The notes below the pieces were generated by a model, which worked only from the letters and a program-made list of their open reading frames with translations, searched no databases and had not been told where the DNA came from. Source: Fusobacterium gastrosuis (GTDB lineage Bacteria > Fusobacteriota > Fusobacteriia > Fusobacteriales > Fusobacteriaceae). From it: 64,000 nt of DNA. How positions within the stretch are numbered: position 1 is the first letter of the stretch; each line of letters starts with the position of its first letter. The DNA lies in contig NZ_LT607734.1 in the NCBI RefSeq assembly GCF_900095285.1, forward strand, positions 620,001-684,000. Reading direction: 5' to 3'. The position numbers were made by a program, and so were the translations under genes. Of the stretch, positions 22,707 to 30,997 are shown one piece after another.

Positions 22707-24359
22707 ATGAATTTTGTGGATGAAAGGATATCTAAAAGAATCGAAAAAATTGCATTGGAGTTAACTGAAGTATTTAGTGTTTCAGATACTTATGGAGAGG
22801 TTGAAGTTTCTGAAAAGGTATATGAAATACTAAAAAAAATTCCATATTTTACTGAAAATCCAAAAGATTTATTTTTTGTAAATACAAATGATAAATTAGG
22901 AAGAAAAAGTGTTGTTGCTATTTTAAGAGGAAGAAAGCAATCAAAAAATACAGTTATTCTTATAGGACACACAGATACTGTAGGAATATCTGACTATGGA
23001 GCATTAGCAGAATATGCAAATAGACCGCACGAGTTAGCAGAAAGACTAAAAAATGTAAAATTAGATGAAGCCTCAAAAAGGGATTTAGAAAGTGGAGAAT
23101 ATTTATTTGGTCGTGGAATATTTGATATGAAAAGTGGAGATGCCGTTATAATGGCTCTTTTAGAAGAAATTTCAAAAGATTTAGATAATCTTGAAGGAAA
23201 TATTATTTTTGCTGCAGTATGTGATGAAGAAGCTAATTCAAGTGGAATGCTTTCAGTGGTTCCTAAGTTGGTAGAATTACAAGAAAAAGAAAAATTTGAA
23301 TATTTAGCACTTTTGGATACTGACTATATTACAGCTGAATTTATAGGTGATGAGAGTAAAAATATCTACATAGGGACAGTTGGTAAATTAATGCCATCAT
23401 TTTTTGTTGTAGGGAAAGAAACACATGTAGGTGAGTCTTTTAACGGAATCGATCCCAATGAGATTTCTTCAGCAATAATGTCAAGAATAAATATGAATAC
23501 AGAGTTTTGTGATATAGCTGATGGAGAAGTTTCTCTGCCACCAATAAGTTTATATCAAAGAGATCAAAAAACAGAATATTCAGTTCAAGTAGGAAAAACA
23601 TCAGTTCTTTATTTTAACTATGCAACTCATACATCAACGCCTGATATGGTTTTAGAAAAAATGAAAAAGGCAGCATTTGAAGCTTTTGAAGGTGTGGTAG
23701 TTAAATTAAATGAACAGTATAAGAAATTCTGTGAAATGAGTAGCAACAGAACTTATAAAAAACTTCCTTGGGAAGCAAGAGTTTTAACATATACTGAACT
23801 TCTTGAAAAAGTTAGAGAGGAAAAACCACAAATAGATGAAATTTTAAAAAAATATAGTGAAGAATTATTAAAAAATGAAAATATAGATACAAGAGTATTT
23901 GCTCAGAGAATGGTAGAAAAATTACAAGCGACTTGGAAAGATCAAAATCCAGTTGTAGTTGTATATTTCTCTCCACCTTATTACCCACATATATATATTG
24001 ATGGAACAAATCCTAAAGATAAAGCTCTTATTGATGCAGTAGATAATGCAGTTAAGACAACAAAAACAGATTATAAGCTTGCATATAAAAAGTTTTTCCC
24101 ATATATATCTGATTTAAGTTATGGAGCAGCACCAAAAGATCCAGCTATAATTGCAGCTTTAAAAAATAATATGCCAGGCTTTGGGGTTAAATATAGTTTA
24201 CCACTAGAGGATATGCAAAAATTATCTCTACCTGTATTAGATATAGGATGTTTTGGTTATGATGCACATAAATTTACAGAACGTGTAGAAAAAAAATATA
24301 GCTTTACAATAACACCTGAATTAGTATATAAAACTATAATGAATTTATTAAATAAATGA
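22707..24359 (+). CDS. RocB-like M20/M28 family hydrolase
   Basis: A 550-residue protein related to RocB, the arginine-utilization protein of Bacillus whose reaction is not firmly known. It has peptidase-type metal ligands: IGHTDTVG near residue 88, GRGIFDMKSGDA near 138 and CDEEANSSG near 172. The C-terminal half is longer than in typical M20 peptidases, as in RocB. GGAGG precedes the ATG. It lies inside the ornithine cluster between the reactivase and an amino-acid carrier, which supports a role in feeding arginine- or ornithine-containing compounds to the pathway. Confidence 0.83.
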   Translation: MNFVDERISKRIEKIALELTEVFSVSDTYGEVEVSEKVYEILKKIPYFTENPKDLFFVNTNDKLGRKSVVAILRGRKQSKNTVILIGHTDTVGISDYGALAEYANRPHELAERLKNVKLDEASKRDLESGEYLFGRGIFDMKSGDAVIMALLEEISKDLDNLEGNIIFAAVCDEEANSSGMLSVVPKLVELQEKEKFEYLALLDTDYITAEFIGDESKNIYIGTVGKLMPSFFVVGKETHVGESFNGIDPNEISSAIMSRINMNTEFCDIADGEVSLPPISLYQRDQKTEYSVQVGKTSVLYFNYATHTSTPDMVLEKMKKAAFEAFEGVVVKLNEQYKKFCEMSSNRTYKKLPWEARVLTYTELLEKVREEKPQIDEILKKYSEELLKNENIDTRVFAQRMVEKLQATWKDQNPVVVVYFSPPYYPHIYIDGTNPKDKALIDAVDNAVKTTKTDYKLAYKKFFPYISDLSYGAAPKDPAIIAALKNNMPGFGVKYSLPLEDMQKLSLPVLDIGCFGYDAHKFTERVEKKYSFTITPELVYKTIMNLLNK

Positions 24360-24424
24360 TAATATGCATATTTTAATTAAAGATATTTTATATTAATTTA
24401 AATAAAAAAAGGTTGGTGAATATA

Positions 24425-25774
24425 ATGTTAGAAAAAATAATAGCTATATCAGATTGGTTATGGTCTTATCCATTGGTGTTATTACTATCTTTTGGTGCTT
24501 TATATGCAACTTTAAGATTAAGATTTATTCAAATAAGAAAATTACCTTTAATAATAAAAACTATATATAGAGACGCTGTAAAAAAGAACGCAAGTGGAGA
24601 GGGTAATATATCAGCATTGCAAGCTGGACTTACTGCAATAGGGTCAACATTAGGAGCTGGAAACATTATGGGGGTAGCTGTGGCTGTCTCTATGGGAGGA
24701 ACAGGAGCTCTTTTCTGGATGTTAGTTGTAGGAACTTTTGCAATTTGTCTTAAATATGTTGAAATAATTTTAGGGATTAAATATAGAGAAAAAAATGAAT
24801 TAGGGGAATATGTTGGTGGAGCTATGTATTATTTGAAACATTGTAAAATTCCTATATTTGGAGGACTTTTTGCGGTATTATTAGCAATAGAACTTCTTCC
24901 GTCTATTGGGCTTCAAGCTCTATCAGTTGTTCAATCAGCAGAAACTTTAGGAATATCAAAATATATAACAGGAACTGCAATGTTTTTAGTTGTACTTATA
25001 ACTGTTGTCGGTGGAGTAAAAAGAATAGGGGCTCTTATGGATAAGATAGTTCCATTTATGAGTTTGGCATATTTTGTATTGGCATGGATAGTAATTTTAT
25101 ATAATTATAAAAATATACCCCTTGTAATAGGAAATATATTTGCTGGAGCTTTTTCAGCACCAGCAGCTTTTGGTGGATTGGCAGGAGGAACTGTTGCGAT
25201 AACAATAAGATCAGGTCTTGCAAGAGGGACTTATTCTAATGAAGCAGGAATGGGAACAAGTCCAATAGCATATGCAGCCGCTGTAACAGATTTTCCAGCA
25301 AGACAAGCATTATGGGGAATGCTGGAAGTATTTATTAGTACTTTTGTTATGTGTTTTACATCAGGCTTACTTGTTACGACAAGTGGAGTGTATCAGAAAA
25401 TATCTGCAGATAAGGCTGCATCTATGCCAGCAGTAGCTTTTCAAGAATTATATGGAACATTTTTAGGTGGGACATTTATGACAGTAATTATAATACTATT
25501 TGTTCTTTCTACATTATTAGCTATGGTATTTTTTGGAGAAAAACAAGTTGAATATATCTGTGGAACTAAAGTTTCTAAAATTGCTCGTTATGTGTATATG
25601 TTAATGATACTAGTAGGAGCATTTGGAAGTTTAGGGTTTACAATCTCTATCTTAGATATAACTTTGGCACTTTTAGTAATTATAAATATGTTAGGAGTTA
25701 TAATGCTTACAGGGGACGCAGTTAAAGAATCAGATAGATTTTTTGAACATTTAAAAAATAATGAAAATAGTTGA
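24425..25774 (+). CDS. AGCS-family sodium:amino acid (alanine) symporter
   Basis: A polytopic membrane carrier of the alanine/glycine:cation symporter family, about 450 residues with 10-11 membrane segments. Diagnostic motifs are TAIGSTLGAGNIMGVAVAV near residue 70 and the signature NEAGMGTSPIAYAAAV near 278. I start at the ATG 24425; a TTG at 24413 is in frame but lies in the presumed ribosome binding region (GGTTGGTG). Alanine is an end product of the OrtAB reaction, so alanine movement is an attractive role, though substrate and direction are not shown by sequence. Confidence 0.9.
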   Translation: MLEKIIAISDWLWSYPLVLLLSFGALYATLRLRFIQIRKLPLIIKTIYRDAVKKNASGEGNISALQAGLTAIGSTLGAGNIMGVAVAVSMGGTGALFWMLVVGTFAICLKYVEIILGIKYREKNELGEYVGGAMYYLKHCKIPIFGGLFAVLLAIELLPSIGLQALSVVQSAETLGISKYITGTAMFLVVLITVVGGVKRIGALMDKIVPFMSLAYFVLAWIVILYNYKNIPLVIGNIFAGAFSAPAAFGGLAGGTVAITIRSGLARGTYSNEAGMGTSPIAYAAAVTDFPARQALWGMLEVFISTFVMCFTSGLLVTTSGVYQKISADKAASMPAVAFQELYGTFLGGTFMTVIIILFVLSTLLAMVFFGEKQVEYICGTKVSKIARYVYMLMILVGAFGSLGFTISILDITLALLVIINMLGVIMLTGDAVKESDRFFEHLKNNENS

Positions 25775-25779
25775 TTTTT

Positions 25780-26646
25780 ATGAAAATTGAAAAAATATCT
25801 ATAATAATGTTATCTTTGGTTGCATTAGCTTGGGGAACAAGCTATGCAATAATAAAGGATACTCTTGAAGTGGTAGAACCTTTCACACTAATGTCAATAA
25901 GATTTGGAGGGGCAGCAATTCTCTTAACTTTATTTTACTTAAACAAAGTAAAAAATATAAGTTTAGATGAAATAAAAAAAGGTAGCATAATTGGAATTTT
26001 TATGTTTGGTGCATTCATAACACTAGTAATAGGAATACAATATACCACTGCATCAAAACAATCTTTTTTAATCGGTTCTTATGTTTTAATTGTTCCATTT
26101 TTAGGTTGGATTATAAATAAGAAAAAGCCAGATGTATATGCAATTATAGGAGTAGTTTGTGCAGTAGTAGGTTTAGGTATGTTGACTTTGGGTGGACTTG
26201 AAGGGCTAACAAAAGGAGATTTAATTTCTATGCTATGTTCATTATCTTTTGCATTACATATGATAACAATAGAGAGATATTGCAAAGAGGCTGATCCTAT
26301 AATTCTTACAATAGTTCAATTTTGGATAACCGCAATTCTTTTTATAATTTTATCATTCGTATTTGAAAAACATGATTTCTGTGTAATAAGAAAAGCTAAA
26401 ATTGCAATAGCTTATTTGGTTATAGTGGCAACAGTTATAGCTTTTGTAATTCAAAATATCTCACAAAAATATATCTCATCAACAAGTACAGCATTAATAT
26501 TGACATTGGAATCTGTTTTTGGAAGTATATTTGCAGTATTTTATTTAAAAGAAAATTTATCTTTACCAATGATTTTAGGCTGTATAATAGTTTTTATAGG
26601 TATAGTCACTCAAGAAACAAAATGGAATTTTCTTAAAAAACAATAA
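25780..26646 (+). CDS. EamA/DMT-superfamily transporter
   Basis: A membrane protein of 288 residues with about ten segments arranged as two EamA repeats. The start contains LALAWGTSY-like VALAWGTSYAIIKDT (near 12) and the second repeat has TLESVFGSIFAVFYLKENLS near 245. DMT members often export amino acids or metabolites. I use ATG 25780; TTG 25771 overlaps the end of the AGCS gene, and neither start has a strong ribosome binding site, so translational coupling is likely. It lies in the ornithine cluster; substrate unknown. Confidence 0.85.
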   Translation: MKIEKISIIMLSLVALAWGTSYAIIKDTLEVVEPFTLMSIRFGGAAILLTLFYLNKVKNISLDEIKKGSIIGIFMFGAFITLVIGIQYTTASKQSFLIGSYVLIVPFLGWIINKKKPDVYAIIGVVCAVVGLGMLTLGGLEGLTKGDLISMLCSLSFALHMITIERYCKEADPIILTIVQFWITAILFIILSFVFEKHDFCVIRKAKIAIAYLVIVATVIAFVIQNISQKYISSTSTALILTLESVFGSIFAVFYLKENLSLPMILGCIIVFIGIVTQETKWNFLKKQ

Positions 26647-26648
26647 AA

Positions 26649-26675
26649 AACAAGGGGTTTATCCCCTTGTTTATA
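26649..26675 (+). terminator. GC-rich hairpin between DMT gene and orr
   Basis: A 9-bp stem (AACAAGGGG with CCCCTTGTT, loop TTTAT) has only a short T/A tail, so it may be a weak terminator or processing stem that lowers orr expression. Confidence 0.5.
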
Positions 26676-26691
26676 AATAAGGAGGTGCATT

Positions 26692-27759
26692 GTGTACCCA
26701 AAACTAGAAATAAATATTCCTAAATTAAAAGAAAATTTAAAAGCAATTTCTACTTTATTAAAAAAAGAAAATCTTAGTTTAACGATGGTAACCAAGGCTT
26801 ATTGTGCTGATGAATATATAGTTTCAGAACTTTCAAAAACTGGTCTAATAGATTATTTAGCAGATTCGAGAGTAGAAAATTTGAAAAATTTTCAAAAAAT
26901 AAATATTCCTAAAATTCTTTTAAGAATTCCTATGATTTCTGAAGTTTCGGATTTGATAGATTATGTAGACATAAGCTTTAATTCAGAATATGAAACTATT
27001 AAAAAAATTAATGAAGAAGCTAAAAAGAAAGATAAAGTTCATAGAATTGTTATCATGGTCGATTTAGGAGATTTGAGAGAAGGTTTTTTTGAAGAAAAAG
27101 ATTTATTTGAAAATATAGAAAAGATAAAAAAATTAGAAAATATCAATATTATTGGATTGGCAACTAATTTAACTTGTTATGGGGCTGTACTCCCATCAGA
27201 AGAAAATTTATCAAAACTTGTTAGTATAGCTGAAAAATTAAAATTAGAGTATAAATTAAATATTCAAATGATTTCTGGTGGAAACTCAAGTTCTTTGTTT
27301 TTAATAAATCAAGGTAAATTACCAAAAAATATAAATAATCTGAGAATAGGTGAAGCGATTCTGCTAGGAAGAGAAACAGCTTATGGGAGTAAGATAGATG
27401 GAACTTATGATGATGCTTTTAAACTTATTTGTGAAATTGTAGAAAATAAAAAAAAGGTTTCTGTTCCAATAGGTGAACAGGGAATGGATGCTTTTGGGAA
27501 TAAGCCAGTATTTGTAGATAAAGGGTTTATGCAAAGAGCAATTTTAGGAATAGGAAGACAGGATGTCGCTATTGATTCCATGTACCCTGTGGATGAATTA
27601 ATTGAAATCATTGGGGCAAGTTCGGATCATACAATAGTTGATATAACAAATAGTCAGAAAAAATATGTTGTGGGAGATAAAATAGAATTCAAATTGGGAT
27701 ACAGTGGAATAATGTCTGCTTCAACAAGTAAATATGTAAAAAAGCAATATTTAGATTAA
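26692..27759 (+). CDS. orr: Ornithine racemase Orr
   Basis: A fold type III PLP enzyme of the alanine-racemase-like group that converts L-ornithine to D-ornithine, the substrate of OraSE. The presumed PLP lysine is in MVTKAYCAD near residue 34, and ISGGNSSSL near 197 binds the cofactor phosphate. The gene starts with GTG, preceded by GGAGGTG at 26681-26687. It is the last gene of the ornithine island and is followed by a strong terminator. Family resemblance plus position in a complete pathway make the function secure. Confidence 0.92.
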   Translation: MYPKLEINIPKLKENLKAISTLLKKENLSLTMVTKAYCADEYIVSELSKTGLIDYLADSRVENLKNFQKINIPKILLRIPMISEVSDLIDYVDISFNSEYETIKKINEEAKKKDKVHRIVIMVDLGDLREGFFEEKDLFENIEKIKKLENINIIGLATNLTCYGAVLPSEENLSKLVSIAEKLKLEYKLNIQMISGGNSSSLFLINQGKLPKNINNLRIGEAILLGRETAYGSKIDGTYDDAFKLICEIVENKKKVSVPIGEQGMDAFGNKPVFVDKGFMQRAILGIGRQDVAIDSMYPVDELIEIIGASSDHTIVDITNSQKKYVVGDKIEFKLGYSGIMSASTSKYVKKQYLD

Positions 27760-27781
27760 CACTTCATATATTTCCTATATT

Positions 27782-27820
27782 GAGATTGTTACAGATTTTA
27801 GATGTAACAATCTCTTTTTA
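27782..27820 (+). terminator. Terminator of the ornithine island
   Basis: A perfect 12-bp stem (27782-27793 with 27803-27814) followed by TTTTT. Confidence 0.92.
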
Positions 27821-27904
27821 TTTATTAGGAAAGTATAAATTTAATATATTTTTATTGTATTTTTTAGATTATTAAGTATCCAAATAATGAAGTAGTTTAA
27901 GAGT

Positions 27905-27966
27905 TTCAACGACGGGACCTTTGAGCTACTATGGCAACAGGAGTTAGCTGATAAAGTTGTTTTTTA
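27905..27966 (+). ncRNA. Candidate structured RNA of unknown class
   Basis: This GC-richer patch lies in very AT-rich intergenic DNA. CAAC (27907-27910) pairs with GTTG (27956-27959), and AGCTACT pairs with AGTTAGCT (one bulge) around a loop containing ATGGCAACAGG. A run of six T follows. The unpaired strand holds GACGGGACC. I do not recognise a riboswitch or ribozyme consensus, and no promoter is obvious. Confidence 0.4.
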
Positions 27967-28004
27967 TCTATGAAAAATAAATTTATAAAATTATAAAAAA
28001 GTAC

Positions 28005-28033
28005 TTGAAAAAATTTTAAAATAGTTATATAAT
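28005..28033 (+). promoter_or_regulatory. Near-consensus promoter in the orr-pabA interval
   Basis: TTGAAA (28005-28010), a 17-bp spacer and perfect TATAAT (28028-28033). Transcription would start near 28040 and meet the terminator at 28130. Confidence 0.65.
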
Positions 28034-28039
28034 TAGTTA

Positions 28040-28170
28040 TAACAAAAAATAATAATAAGCAAAACAAAATAAAATATTAAAAATATTTTTTGTTAATAGT
28101 TATGTTATCATACCAACCTTATAATAAAAAAGGATCTCTCTATAAAATAAATAGGGGGATTCTTTTTTTA
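28040..28170 (+). ncRNA. Candidate short RNA or attenuated leader before pabA
   Basis: The segment between a strong promoter and a strong terminator is about 130 nt and has no ORF. It could be a free small RNA, or the leader of the pab operon with premature termination. Confidence 0.4.
28130..28170 (+). terminator. Terminator or attenuator upstream of pabA
   Basis: A 14-bp stem with G-U pairs (28130-28143 with 28151-28164) and a T run, 80 bp before pabA. Confidence 0.8.
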
Positions 28171-28248
28171 TAAATAAATAGAAAAAAATAAAATTCAATG
28201 TTAGAATTGTATTATATTTATAAAATTTGAAAAAGGAGCAGATATTTT

Positions 28249-28851
28249 ATGTTTTTAATGATAGATAACTATGATTCCTTTGTTTACAATTTAGTAAGTT
28301 ATTTTATGGAAGAAAATATTGAAATGGATATTGTGAGAAATGATTTCCTGAATTTAGATGAAATAGAAACTAAGATAACTGAAAAAAAATTAGAGGGAAT
28401 TATAATTTCCCCAGGGCCAAAAAGTCCAAAAGACTGTGGACTTTGCGGTGAAATAGTAGAAAAATTTTATAAAAAAATTCCAATTTTTGGTGTTTGTTTA
28501 GGACATCAGATAATAGGGCATGTTTTTGGAGCTAATGTGACAAAAGCTAATAGGGCGATGCATGGAAAAGTGGAGTCAGTAATAAATAATGGAAAAAATA
28601 TTTTTAAAGATTTACCTAAAGAGGTTAATGTAACTAGATATCATTCCCTTGTGATAAAGGAATACTTACCAGATGATTTTGAAATTGATGCACAGACAAA
28701 AGATAATATAATAATGGCAATTTCACACAAATTTTATCCGTTGTACGGAGTACAATTTCATCCAGAAGCAGTACTCACAGAATATGGGCATGAAATGGTA
28801 AGAAACTTCATAACTTTAGCAAAAGAATGGAGGGAACAAAATGCAAAATAA
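28249..28851 (+). CDS. pabA: Aminodeoxychorismate synthase glutamine amidotransferase PabA
   Basis: A class I glutamine amidotransferase (200 residues) that provides ammonia for p-aminobenzoate synthesis in folate metabolism. DNYDSFVYNLV starts the domain, the nucleophile Cys is in FGVCLGHQ near residue 80, and the His-Glu pair is in GVQFHPEA near 168. TrpG is very similar. I choose PabA because the next genes are pabB and pabC and no trp genes are nearby. It ends inside the pabB start (11-bp overlap). Confidence 0.9.
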   Translation: MFLMIDNYDSFVYNLVSYFMEENIEMDIVRNDFLNLDEIETKITEKKLEGIIISPGPKSPKDCGLCGEIVEKFYKKIPIFGVCLGHQIIGHVFGANVTKANRAMHGKVESVINNGKNIFKDLPKEVNVTRYHSLVIKEYLPDDFEIDAQTKDNIIMAISHKFYPLYGVQFHPEAVLTEYGHEMVRNFITLAKEWREQNAK

Positions 28852-30202
28852 AATTGATATAAAGGTAAAAAAGATAGAAAGATATTTAGATATTTTTTCA
28901 ATATTTAAAATTTTATATAAAAATGATAAAAATATTTCCTTTTTAGACTCATCTCTAAAAAATAAATATGGGAAATATTCTATAATTGGAATTAATTTAT
29001 ATCTGGAACTAAAAGAAGAAAATGATAAATTTTATATAAATAATGTGGAAAGTAAGGAAAGTTTTGAAATATATTTGAAAAATTTTTTAAAAGAAAATAA
29101 AGTAGAAAATCCTTATAATTTACCAATAGTTTCAGGAGGAATAGGATATTTTTCTTATGATTATGGAAGAAAATTTGAAAATATAGAAACAAGACATATG
29201 AAAGATTTGGATATTCCTGAAGCAGTAATAAGATTTTATAGAACTTTTATAGTTGAAGATTTAGAGAAAAGAGAAATATATATATCTTATCAAGATGAAG
29301 AAGATTTAAAAAAAATAGAAGAGTTATTATTAACTTTTAAGACCGAAGAAGATACTTTGATTATAGAAAAGAGAAATGTACTGGCTGAGTATGAGGCAAA
29401 TTTTCAAAAAGAGGACTATTTAAAAGCTGTAGATAAGATGATTAACTACATAATTGAAGGTGATATTTATATTACAAATATGACTCAAAGATTGAAAGTT
29501 AGAAGCCAAAAAGAACCGATAAAAGTTTTTGAATATTTACGAAAGTTTAACCCTTCTCCTTTTGGAGCCTATTTGGATTATGGAAATTTTCAAGTGGTGA
29601 GTGCTTCTCCTGAAAGGTTTATAAAAATGCAAGATAGATTAATAGAAACAAGACCTATAAAGGGAACCAGAAAAAGAGGAGAGAATTTTGAAGAAGATGA
29701 AAGCTTAAAATTAGAACTCTTAAATTCTGAAAAAGATAAAAGCGAGCTTCTAATGATAGTTGATTTAGAAAGAAATGACCTACATAGAATTTGTGAATTG
29801 AAATCGGTGAAAGTAACAGAACTTTTTGAAGTAGAAACTTATTCAACTGTATTTCATCTTGTGTCTACAATAATAGGAAAATTAAAAGAAAATTATGATT
29901 TTGTTGATTTAATAAAAGCTACATTCCCAGGAGGCTCAATAACGGGAGCACCGAAGATAAGAGCTATGGAGATAATAGATGAACTTGAAAACTCACGAAG
30001 AAATTTATATACAGGTTGCCTAGGATATATTTCATTTAATGGTGACTGTGATTTGAATATAGTAATAAGAACAGCTGTCCATAAAAATGGAGAGTATTAC
30101 CTAGGTGTTGGTGGAGGAATTACTTGTGAATCTGAATTAGAGTTCGAGTATGAAGAAACATTGCAAAAAGCTAAAGCTATTTTGGAAGCTCTTAAAGAGT
30201 AA
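28841..30202 (+). CDS. pabB: Aminodeoxychorismate synthase component I PabB
   Basis: PabB aminates chorismate to 4-amino-4-deoxychorismate using ammonia from PabA. The chorismate-binding fold spans about residues 190-453. TRPIKGTRKRG near residue 270 carries the lysine typical of ADC synthases, where anthranilate synthases have PIAGT; this separates it from TrpE. TFPGGSITGAPKIRAMEI near 362 and a C-terminal GVGGGITCESE are conserved. The start follows GGAGGG within the end of pabA. Confidence 0.93.
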   Translation: MQNKIDIKVKKIERYLDIFSIFKILYKNDKNISFLDSSLKNKYGKYSIIGINLYLELKEENDKFYINNVESKESFEIYLKNFLKENKVENPYNLPIVSGGIGYFSYDYGRKFENIETRHMKDLDIPEAVIRFYRTFIVEDLEKREIYISYQDEEDLKKIEELLLTFKTEEDTLIIEKRNVLAEYEANFQKEDYLKAVDKMINYIIEGDIYITNMTQRLKVRSQKEPIKVFEYLRKFNPSPFGAYLDYGNFQVVSASPERFIKMQDRLIETRPIKGTRKRGENFEEDESLKLELLNSEKDKSELLMIVDLERNDLHRICELKSVKVTELFEVETYSTVFHLVSTIIGKLKENYDFVDLIKATFPGGSITGAPKIRAMEIIDELENSRRNLYTGCLGYISFNGDCDLNIVIRTAVHKNGEYYLGVGGGITCESELEFEYEETLQKAKAILEALKE

Positions 30203-30211
30203 GGTGGGAGA

Positions 30212-30943
30212 ATGGATATAGTATTAGATGATGGATATAGTTTTGGTTTAGGGCTTTTTGAAACCATTCATATTTATAAAAATAAAGCAGTATTTTTAAA
30301 AGAACACCTAGAGAGAATAAATAATTCAATTGATGCTCTAAGTTTGGATACAGAAAAAATTTTTGAACAAGAAGTTGTAGAATATTTGGAAGAAAATAAA
30401 AGCTTTAAAGAAAATGAAGTTTTAAAAATAATAGTATCTGAAAAAAACAGAATTTTTTTAAAAAGAGATTATATTTATGCAACTGAAAATTATGAAAAAG
30501 GTTTTAAAATAAATATATCAAAGACACGAAGAAACGAGAATTCAGTATTTACTTATCATAAAAGTTTAAACTATGCAGATAACATTTTTGAAAAAAGAAA
30601 AAGTATAAAATTAGGCTATGATGAAGCATTATTTTTAAATTCAAAAAATCTTATTTGTGAAGGGGCGACGAGTAATATATTTTTTATAAAAAATAAACAG
30701 ATTCTTACTCCAAATATAAGCTCAGGGTTATTAGATGGAATTATAAGGCAGTGGATTATAAAAAATTTTGAAGTTATAGAATTGGAAATTCCATATGATG
30801 GGATAGAAAAATATGATGAGGTTTTTATTACAAATTCATTAATGGGAATTATGCCAGTTGCTTCAATAGAAAATATGACTTTTAGTTCAAAAAATAAGAC
30901 TTTAGAAATTTTAGAAAAATATAAAAAGGCTATTGTACTTTAA
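30212..30943 (+). CDS. pabC: 4-amino-4-deoxychorismate lyase PabC (class IV aminotransferase fold)
   Basis: A 243-residue fold type IV PLP enzyme that releases pyruvate from aminodeoxychorismate to give p-aminobenzoate. DDGYSFGLGLFETIHIYKN opens the protein, the presumed PLP lysine is in YHKSLNYADNI near residue 113, and CEGATSNIFF near 150 is the conserved phosphate-binding region. Branched-chain aminotransferases share this fold, but the length and the pabAB neighbours point to PabC. Its stop codon lies inside the terminator stem. Confidence 0.88.
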   Translation: MDIVLDDGYSFGLGLFETIHIYKNKAVFLKEHLERINNSIDALSLDTEKIFEQEVVEYLEENKSFKENEVLKIIVSEKNRIFLKRDYIYATENYEKGFKINISKTRRNENSVFTYHKSLNYADNIFEKRKSIKLGYDEALFLNSKNLICEGATSNIFFIKNKQILTPNISSGLLDGIIRQWIIKNFEVIELEIPYDGIEKYDEVFITNSLMGIMPVASIENMTFSSKNKTLEILEKYKKAIVL

Positions 30944-30960
30944 AATACAGTAGCCTTTTA
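30924..30960. terminator. Bidirectional terminator between pabC and glnN
   Basis: AAAAGGCTATTGTA pairs with TACAGTAGCCTTTT (one mismatch). A on one side and T on the other let it serve both converging genes. Confidence 0.85.
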
Positions 30961-30997
30961 TCTATAAATTTAAATTTTTAGGAATCTAAAGAATTTT

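Noticed and set aside
24361..24372. 12-bp palindrome AATATGCATATT between rocB-like and AGCS genes
   Set aside because: Short AT-rich palindromes are expected often at this base composition, and no second copy or promoter context supports an operator.
27905..27966. Hammerhead, HDV-like or THF-riboswitch identity for the orphan element
   Set aside because: CTGATAAAG resembles a hammerhead core only superficially, no 7-bp HDV P1 can be formed, and the THF-riboswitch core is not visible despite the nearby pab genes.
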